A DNA stretch of 64,000 bases from an uncultured Alphaproteobacteria bacterium. GTDB taxonomy: Bacteria; Pseudomonadota; Alphaproteobacteria; Rs-D84; CACZYB01. Positions within the stretch are counted from its first letter, which is position 1. Each line of letters starts with the position of its first letter. The DNA is taken from the NCBI GenBank assembly GCA_944392955.1, contig CALXYK010000010.1, forward strand, positions 1 to 64,000, written 5' to 3'. The position numbers were made by a program, and so were the translations under genes. This document shows, piece after piece, positions 58,260 to 64,000 of the stretch. The notes below the pieces were generated by a model. The model had not been told where the DNA came from and ran no database searches. It saw only the letters and a program-made list of their open reading frames with translations.

Positions 58260-59452
58260 CTAAATAACTCCATAATGTATTAAAAATGTTTTCCTTTTGT
58301 ATTCTTATAACATTTTCCTTAATTTTATTTTTTTCTTCATCTTTATGAAGAATTAAATATTCTAATATTTTTACTAAATTATTATTATCAATTCCGTTTC
58401 TGGCATCAAACATATAAGTTTCTTGTCCTAAATTTTGAGCCAACTCAATATATTTCACCGCCCATCCAATAATTATGCAAGGAATATATTGTTTATATGC
58501 ATGTACTATTGAATGAAATCTTGAAGAAATTAAAAAAATCAAAATTACTTAATAAATTTGAAAAATCTATACAATTAAAATATTCATCAATAAATATAAC
58601 ATCTGAATTATCCTTAAAATATTCTTTTATATTTTTACAAATATCTATATCACATAAATCATAATATGTTATATAAATCTGATATCCTTTACTTAATAAC
58701 ATTTTAATGCAATTTTGATAATTATCATATAATTTATTATTATCAGATCTTTCAAACACTCTTTTATTAGGGATAATTAAAACTTTTTTAGCAGAAGAAT
58801 GAAAATTAAATGTTTTATTTATATTTTTCCTATAAATATGCTTGTAAGGCTTATTAGATTCTAAAACTATGTCATTTGCAAGAACAATATTATTTAATCC
58901 ATATGATTTTAACAAATCATAACCATCTTTTTCTCTACAAAATATTTTATCTACTGCTGATAAAATATTTATTAATTTTTTATTAGATACTGAAAAATTA
59001 AAAGGTCCAAACGATTGAGGTAATAAAAATATCTTTTTATTATATTTTTTAGCGATTTTAATTAAATCTAATAAACGTTTATTTGGTTTATTCCCCCATT
59101 GAGATGATAATGCATATCCGCTTATATCTAAAAAAACATCATTATTTTTATAAATATTAACAAAATCGTATTGAGCTAATTTTCTTTTGTTATTTGTTAG
59201 AGAATATATTACTTTTTTTAGTTTGAATACTAAATATTTAAAAAAGCTTAATGAAGCATCAGATAAGTTTTTATTTTCTTTAACTATTGTTATATTATCA
59301 AAATCATTTATGTTTATTTTCTCAAATCCATGCAGACATAATACTGTAATTTTAGAGTTTTCATCTCTATTTTTTATTTCAGTTATTAAAGTATAAAGCA
59401 TAGATTCTGCCCCTTTGTTGGCAAAACCCGCTCCTGTTATTAAATATCTCAT
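58252..59452 (-). pseudogene. Polysaccharide pyruvyl transferase, split by a single-base frameshift
   Basis: The first part (59452 down to about 58533) begins MRYLITGAGFANKGAESMLY, the N-terminus of WcaK/AmsJ-like polysaccharide pyruvyl transferases, with KIFLLPQSFGPF and KIFCREKDGY further on. At a run of seven T (minus strand; A run 58532-58538) the frame is lost and a stop follows at 58493. In the next frame the protein continues with LISSRFHSIVHAYKQYIPCI and IIGWAVKYIELA to 58252, exactly the family's conserved C-terminal block. With six T the reading joins cleanly as NFDFLISSRFHS, giving one protein of about 400 residues. The cause may be mutation, phase variation or a sequencing error. 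Confidence 0.9.
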
Positions 59453-59467
59453 TAAAATTTCTCCTTT

Positions 59468-60571
59468 TTATAACTCCATATTTAAAACTCTTTCTATCGC
59501 CTTGTCCATATCGTAGTATTTATAATCACCCAGGCGACCTAGGAATGTTATCTTATTATCTTTTTTTATTTCTTTCAAATACTTTTTATATAATTCTTGA
59601 TTTTCATCTTTGATTATTGGGTAATACCTTTCATTTTTACCCAAAACAAATGCTTCGGGATATTCAAATGAAACTATTGTTTTCCTTGATTTATCATTAA
59701 GGAAATATTTATATTCCCCTATTCTTGTAAATGTATAATTTTCCGGATAATTTATTACGGAATTAGACTGATAGTATTCTGTATTAAATTTTTGAAAATC
59801 TAAATTTATACTGCGATATGGTAGTTGCCCATATTTGTAATTGAAATATTCATCTATTGCTCCGGTATAATAGATTTTATCATATTTATCAACATTTGTA
59901 AAATCTTTAAAATCTTTGTTTAAAGAAACTTTTATCAATGGATGTTTTAACATATTTTCCATCATAGATGTATAACCTTTTAATGGAATACCCTGATATT
60001 TATTTTGAAAATATCTATCATCTTTACTTATATAAACAGGAACACGACCAGTTACAAGTGGATCTAACTCCTCTGGTTTTAATCCCCATTGTTTCAAAGT
60101 ATAATCTAAAAAAACTCTTTTATACACATAATCTGCTAAAAAAGTTAAGTCTTTATCTTTACTTTCTCTTAACTCTAATATTGGAACTTTTTTACCAAAG
60201 CCGAATTTTGCAATTAACTTTTCTTCTAATTTTTCTGCTAAACATTTTGGGAATAAAAGATTTATAGAATTTAAATTGAATGGAACTGGAACTTCTTTGC
60301 CTTCTATTATTGCTTTTACTTTGTGCATATATGGGTGCCATTTTGTAAATTTTGATAAAAAATCCCAGACATATTTATTATCTGTATGGAAAATATGTGT
60401 ACCATATTTATGAACACAAATACCATCTTCGTAATAATCGTAGCAATTACCACCAATATTATTTCTTTTATCTATTATTAAAACAGATTCTTGTTTTTCT
60501 TCGGCAATTTTTCTGGCAAGTGTGATGCCTGTTATTCCACAACCTACAATTAAGTTTTTAGAGTTTTTCAT
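59468..60571 (-). CDS. glf: UDP-galactopyranose mutase
   Basis: An FAD enzyme converting UDP-galactopyranose to UDP-galactofuranose, the donor for Galf residues. The 367-residue protein has the FAD fold LIVGCGITGITLARKIAEE (about 8-26), IIDKRNNIGGNCYDYYEDG (about 32-50), and HKYGTHIFHTDNKYVWDFL. RVPVYISKDDRYFQNKYQGI and FEYPEAFVLGKNERYYPII match substrate-loop regions. GAGAGG precedes the ATG. It implies that the glycan made here contains galactofuranose. Confidence 0.97.
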   Translation of the reverse strand: MKNSKNLIVGCGITGITLARKIAEEKQESVLIIDKRNNIGGNCYDYYEDGICVHKYGTHIFHTDNKYVWDFLSKFTKWHPYMHKVKAIIEGKEVPVPFNLNSINLLFPKCLAEKLEEKLIAKFGFGKKVPILELRESKDKDLTFLADYVYKRVFLDYTLKQWGLKPEELDPLVTGRVPVYISKDDRYFQNKYQGIPLKGYTSMMENMLKHPLIKVSLNKDFKDFTNVDKYDKIYYTGAIDEYFNYKYGQLPYRSINLDFQKFNTEYYQSNSVINYPENYTFTRIGEYKYFLNDKSRKTIVSFEYPEAFVLGKNERYYPIIKDENQELYKKYLKEIKKDNKITFLGRLGDYKYYDMDKAIERVLNMEL

Positions 60572-60595
60572 TTTTAATATCCTCTCATATAATCT

Positions 60596-61459
60596 TTAAA
60601 ATGTTATTTTTTTTAGTATTGGAATTATACCAAATAATTTATAATGTTTTTCTGTTTCCCATTCATAAACTTTTAATATTGTTATACCAAATATTATAAA
60701 TTTATGTTTCCTTTTAAGTTGTAATTTAAATGGAATTTTAATATTATTTTCCTTTACAAAATTTAGCATATAGTCCTTTGCCCAAATATGATCCATTCTT
60801 TTAAAATTATTTAAAGTGTTTACTATGGAATTTGGATTTGCTCTATAATAATAAAAAGCACCTGGAACCGCGATAATATTATTTAATTTAGAAATTATAT
60901 CTATTGAAAATGGGACATCTTCAAAATATTTACCTTGTTCAAATCTTATATTATGTTTAAGTAGTTTAGAAGATCTATATATTTTATTCCAAACATAACA
61001 ACATCTAGGGATATTTAAAATATCAAATTTTTCCTGTAATGTAGTTGCAAGTTGTTCACTTTCTATTTTTAAACGTAAATGAATTTTGTTTCCATAAACT
61101 CTTTTTATAGGGGCACATGCAATATCTGAATTTGTTGTAATTGCAGTATTATATAAGTTTTTATAAAAATTTGAGTCTATCCAATCATCCGAATCTACAA
61201 AACCAATAAATTCCCCTGTTACATTTTCTATTCCTGTATTTCTTGCTCCTGATAATCCTTTGTTTTCTTGGTTGATAACTTTTATCCTTTTATCTTTTTT
61301 TGCATATTCCTCTAAAATACTTAAAGAATTATCTGTGGAGCCATCATTTACACAGATTATTTCTATATCTTTTAATGTTTGGTTTATTACACTATCCAAA
61401 CATTCGCTTAGATATTTTTCTACATTATATACCGGTATTATTACACTTACCTTAGGCAT
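60596..61459 (-). CDS. Family-2 glycosyltransferase
   Basis: A 287-residue GT-A enzyme. PKVSVIIPVYNVEKYLSECL (residues 2-21), IICVNDGSTDNS with the nucleotide-binding Asp, and GFVDSDDW (about 89-96) holding the DxD-like motif are clear. The first 60 residues are nearly the same as in the next two upstream glycosyltransferases. The C-terminus is different from theirs and ends EKHYKLFGIIPILKKITF. The start is the ATG in ATGCCTAA, which overlaps the upstream gene's stop; GGAG lies eight bases before it. Donor and acceptor sugars unknown. Confidence 0.92.
   Translation of the reverse strand: MPKVSVIIPVYNVEKYLSECLDSVINQTLKDIEIICVNDGSTDNSLSILEEYAKKDKRIKVINQENKGLSGARNTGIENVTGEFIGFVDSDDWIDSNFYKNLYNTAITTNSDIACAPIKRVYGNKIHLRLKIESEQLATTLQEKFDILNIPRCCYVWNKIYRSSKLLKHNIRFEQGKYFEDVPFSIDIISKLNNIIAVPGAFYYYRANPNSIVNTLNNFKRMDHIWAKDYMLNFVKENNIKIPFKLQLKRKHKFIIFGITILKVYEWETEKHYKLFGIIPILKKITF
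61280..61459 (-). repeat. 180-bp glycosyltransferase head repeat, copy A
   Basis: The first 180 bp of this glycosyltransferase gene are nearly identical at DNA level to 62295-62474 and 63370-63549, far beyond what protein conservation requires. The repeat continues across the start codon into the end of the upstream gene. Confidence 0.85.
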
Positions 61460-62474
61460 GTTTATTTCTCCTTTTAATCTTTATTTTTAAGCCACACAAT
61501 GTAATTATTTTGAATTGTTTATCGCAAGAATTTTTTATTGAAAATATACTTTGTAAAAAAGAACGATTGTGAAAAAGTATTAAATTTCTGTAATGTTTAC
61601 TTAAACCCATTTTATCAAATCCATTATTTAATAAATATTCTAATACAATATTATATTCATTTTCATAATGACTTATAGTATGTAAATTATGTCTACATGT
61701 ATCCACTACTAAATTAAAATAACTTTTTTTTACACATCCATAAACATGATGGGATATTAAAAAATCTCTTAATGAAGTCAATGCCATTGTGAAATCTAAT
61801 GGGAATTTATAATTAGTACTTTGTGAATTATTTTTTATTCCTATTCTATAACATACCAAATAATCACTAATAACTGAAATTTTTTTAGCAACAATTAAAG
61901 ATGCCGAAGTAAAATATAAATCATTGGTTCTATAAATTTCTTGAAATTTTAAATTATTATCATTTACAAAAGAGGTTTTTAATAATTTATTCCAACTACA
62001 ATTATCAAAAATATTAAAAATTTTATTGGGAATATCCTCATAATTAAAAACTTTTTTGTGTATAAATTTATTGATGTTTCGTGCATTTATATATTTTCCT
62101 GTGGATGTACAAAAGTATTTAAAATTACATATGGCAATATCTGAATTAATATTTATAGCATTGTCATATAACTTTTCTAACATATCTAATTCAAAAAAAT
62201 CATCAGAATCTAAAAAACTAAGATAGTCGCCTTTTGCAACTTCTAAACCTTTGTTTCTTGCCGCACCTGCACCTAAATTTTTTTGTTTAATAATCTTTAT
62301 CCTTTTATCTTTTTTTGCATATTCTTCTAAAATACTTAAAGAATTATCTGTGGAGCCGTCATCTATACATATTATTTCTATATCTTTTAATGTTTGGTTT
62401 ATTACACTATCCAAACATTTGCTTAGATATTTTTCTACGTTATATACTGGTATTATCACGCTTACCTTAGGCAT
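61452..62474 (-). CDS. Family-2 glycosyltransferase with shared C-terminal tail
   Basis: A 340-residue GT-A enzyme. The head is PKVSVIIPVYNVEKYLSKCL, then IICIDDGSTDNS and SFLDSDDFFELDM (DxD-like, about 88-100). The middle is unlike its neighbours. The tail reads IFSIKNSCDKQFKIITLCGL, then KIKIKRRNKHA. The start is the second of two ATGs (62474), since GGAG is eight bases away and the sister gene has ATA at the first position. It overlaps both neighbours by ATGCCTAA. Confidence 0.92.
   Translation of the reverse strand: MPKVSVIIPVYNVEKYLSKCLDSVINQTLKDIEIICIDDGSTDNSLSILEEYAKKDKRIKIIKQKNLGAGAARNKGLEVAKGDYLSFLDSDDFFELDMLEKLYDNAININSDIAICNFKYFCTSTGKYINARNINKFIHKKVFNYEDIPNKIFNIFDNCSWNKLLKTSFVNDNNLKFQEIYRTNDLYFTSASLIVAKKISVISDYLVCYRIGIKNNSQSTNYKFPLDFTMALTSLRDFLISHHVYGCVKKSYFNLVVDTCRHNLHTISHYENEYNIVLEYLLNNGFDKMGLSKHYRNLILFHNRSFLQSIFSIKNSCDKQFKIITLCGLKIKIKRRNKHA
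62295..62474 (-). repeat. 180-bp glycosyltransferase head repeat, copy B
   Basis: Second copy of the head repeat. It differs from copies A and C at a handful of third-codon positions. Confidence 0.85.
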
Positions 62475-63549
62475 GTTCATTTCTCCTTTTAATCTTTATT
62501 TTTAAGCCGAACAATGTAATTATTTTATGCTTTGCATCACTAGAATTTTTTATTGAAAATATATATTCTACAAATTTAAGATTTTTTGTATAAAAGTATT
62601 TTTTTAACTTATCAATGTCTTTTGATAATAAAATATCATAGAATCTATATCTAATTAGTTTACTATCTGGATATTTATATTTAGATAGTATATCTATAGA
62701 TTTATCAATTGCATGCTTAACAATATTAACATTATTACAACAAAAAAAACTTTCCCAAGAGTGTTCTAATCCTTTATATATTGTTGAGAAAAATAATCTA
62801 TCATATTTATCTTTATTATTTATATTTTTATTAAAGAAATCTAATGTATCTAGTCTACTATTTAACTTGGAATTTATTTGCGCAATTAATTCTTTTTCTG
62901 ATAAAATTTTATGAGATGTAGAATTTTCTCTTAATCTATAAGTATAATAAGCATCATTGACTAGTACAAAATTATTGGCAATAGAGACAAATTTATATAA
63001 AAAAGTCACGTCCTCTAACCATCTTATATTTGCAAACTTAATATTATATTTATCTATCAAATCTTTTCTATAAATAATAGACAGCCAACTAGATGCCAAA
63101 TTTTTATAAGGAATTTTAGTAATTTTTGATGCCTTCGCTATTTTTAAATTTGTATTTGTAAATTTTATTTTTTGTTTTTTTTGATATAGTTGCTTTAAAT
63201 CTCCTTTGATAAAATCATACTTATTTATTTTAGATTTATTATATAATTTTTTAAAAAAATCTAAATCCACATAATCATCAGAATCTACAAAACCAATATA
63301 TTCTCCCTTTGCAACTTCTAAACCTCTATTCCTTGCGACTCCTGCACCTAAATTTTTTTGTTTAATAACCTTTATCCTTTTATCTTTTTTTGCATATTCT
63401 TCTAAAATATTTAATGAATTATCAGTAGAGCCGTCATCTATACATATTATTTCTATATCTTTTAATGTTTGGTTTATTACACTATCCAAACATTCTCTTA
63501 GATATTTTTCTACATTATATACCGGTATTATTACACTTACCTTAGGCAT
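62467..63549 (-). CDS. Family-2 glycosyltransferase with shared C-terminal tail
   Basis: A 360-residue GT-A enzyme with head PKVSVIIPVYNVEKYLRECL, IICIDDGSTDNS and GFVDSDDYVDLDFF. The middle (about 115-325) is distinct and Lys/Asn/Tyr-rich. The tail is IFSIKNSSDAKHKIITLFGL, then KIKIKRRNEHA. Start at the second ATG as for its neighbour, and 8-bp overlaps at both ends point to translational coupling. Confidence 0.92.
   Translation of the reverse strand: MPKVSVIIPVYNVEKYLRECLDSVINQTLKDIEIICIDDGSTDNSLNILEEYAKKDKRIKVIKQKNLGAGVARNRGLEVAKGEYIGFVDSDDYVDLDFFKKLYNKSKINKYDFIKGDLKQLYQKKQKIKFTNTNLKIAKASKITKIPYKNLASSWLSIIYRKDLIDKYNIKFANIRWLEDVTFLYKFVSIANNFVLVNDAYYTYRLRENSTSHKILSEKELIAQINSKLNSRLDTLDFFNKNINNKDKYDRLFFSTIYKGLEHSWESFFCCNNVNIVKHAIDKSIDILSKYKYPDSKLIRYRFYDILLSKDIDKLKKYFYTKNLKFVEYIFSIKNSSDAKHKIITLFGLKIKIKRRNEHA
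63370..63549 (-). repeat. 180-bp glycosyltransferase head repeat, copy C
   Basis: Third copy of the head repeat. Copies B and C also share sequence further into the gene (coding for the GAGxARNxGLEVAKG region). Confidence 0.85.
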
Positions 63550-64000
63550 GTTCATTTCTCCTTTTAATCTTTATTTTTAAGCCGAACAATGTAATTATTT
63601 TATGTTTTTTATCATCTGAATTCCTTATGGAAAATATATTTTGAGAAATAAATTTTAAAAGTAAATGGTTATAAACTTTTTGAACTAAATTCGCCTTATA
63701 AATTAATTCATAATCTATTGATTTTATGGTTTTATATAATTGTGTAGTAAAAATATCTTTCAATGTGAATATTTTAAAATGTTGATATAACCTTTCGTAT
63801 GTTAAGCAATAAAGTATATCAAGTTTATGTTTTTTCGCAAAATTAAAATTATCCGTAATTCCTTTTAATAAATCTCTTTTCTTTTTTGTTGTCCATATAA
63901 CATCTTTATGTCCTATTCTAAAAAGATATGTGATTTTTGAAATTGCATAAAATTGTTTAGCCTTATACATTGCCTTTACAAAAAAAGGCGGATCTTGAAA
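63542..64000 (-). CDS. Glycosyltransferase, C-terminal part only (window edge)
   Basis: The reading frame is open to the end of the window, giving 153 codons and no start. The first residues, FQDPPFFVKAMYKAKQFYAI, match the conserved region late in family-2 capsule-type glycosyltransferases, so an ATG at 63970 is internal. The tail IFSIRNSDDKKHKIITLFGL plus KIKIKRRNEHA is the fourth copy of the shared C-terminus. It is coupled to the next gene by ATGCCTAA. Confidence 0.88.
   Translation of the reverse strand, partial: FQDPPFFVKAMYKAKQFYAISKITYLFRIGHKDVIWTTKKKRDLLKGITDNFNFAKKHKLDILYCLTYERLYQHFKIFTLKDIFTTQLYKTIKSIDYELIYKANLVQKVYNHLLLKFISQNIFSIRNSDDKKHKIITLFGLKIKIKRRNEHA

Noticed and set aside
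58493-59452. Two separate genes for the pyruvyl-transferase halves
   Set aside because: The second half starts inside a conserved block with no ribosome-binding site, and a one-base change restores a full family member.
63542-63970. A complete 142-aa gene starting at ATG 63970
   Set aside because: The frame is open to the window edge and the upstream residues (FQDPPFFVKA) fit a glycosyltransferase interior, so the ATG is internal.

Overview
The window is AT-rich bacterial chromosome from a Gram-negative organism. The lipid A genes lpxA and lpxI, the LPS-transport lipoprotein gene lptE and an outer-membrane barrel gene show an outer membrane. LpxI, an alphaproteobacterial-type SspB ClpX adaptor, the order yidD-yidC-engB, and an RpoA whose N-terminus reads [12 protein letters not shown] all point to an alphaproteobacterium. 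A low-GC, probably host-associated or gut lineage is plausible, but this is inference. No rRNA, transposase, phage gene or CRISPR array is visible. Promoters are mostly readable as sigma-70 type (TTGAnn, 16-17 bp, TAtaaT), and many operons end in clear hairpin plus T-run terminators.

Layout: 1-8.0 kb holds four large secreted or lipoprotein genes of unknown function around a solitary dnaK. 8.0-8.5 kb holds a strongly structured, promoter- and terminator-bounded RNA gene of about 185 nt and a tRNA with anticodon CAU. 8.5-31 kb is a mosaic of housekeeping genes: rpmB-rpmG, rarA, lpxA-lpxI, yidD-yidC-engB, birA, an OmpR/EnvZ-like pair behind a secreted protein, aroK-lptE-holA-rluB-type, tgt, tspO and pyrG. 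30.5-48.1 kb is the str/S10/spc/alpha ribosomal superoperon on the minus strand, from rpsL to rplQ. It has no tuf, carries a small membrane-protein gene between rpoA and rplQ, and uses TTG starts for rpsM and probably rpoA. 48.3-54 kb holds ybgC-like, ruvB, nusB, sspB and a CaCA exchanger, with an acyltransferase gene between two identical 83-bp repeats. 54-64 kb is a surface-polysaccharide locus on the minus strand: at least four family-2 glycosyltransferases, glf, a frameshifted polysaccharide pyruvyl transferase, an F420-hydrogenase-beta-like Fe-S protein, ugd and a phosphoethanolamine-transferase/sulfatase-like protein.

How the genes fit together: the translation block and the envelope-assembly genes (lpxA, lpxI, lptE, yidC, secY) form the conserved core. 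The last 10 kb and the acyltransferase cassette form a variable surface-glycan region. Here the glycosyltransferases share a nearly identical 180-bp 5' head and a common C-terminal tail, the same tail ends an unrelated Fe-S protein, and successive genes are coupled by 8-bp ATGCCTAA overlaps. The most interesting signals are the structured RNA, the shared head and tail modules, the repeat-flanked acyltransferase and the homopolymer frameshift in the pyruvyl transferase.
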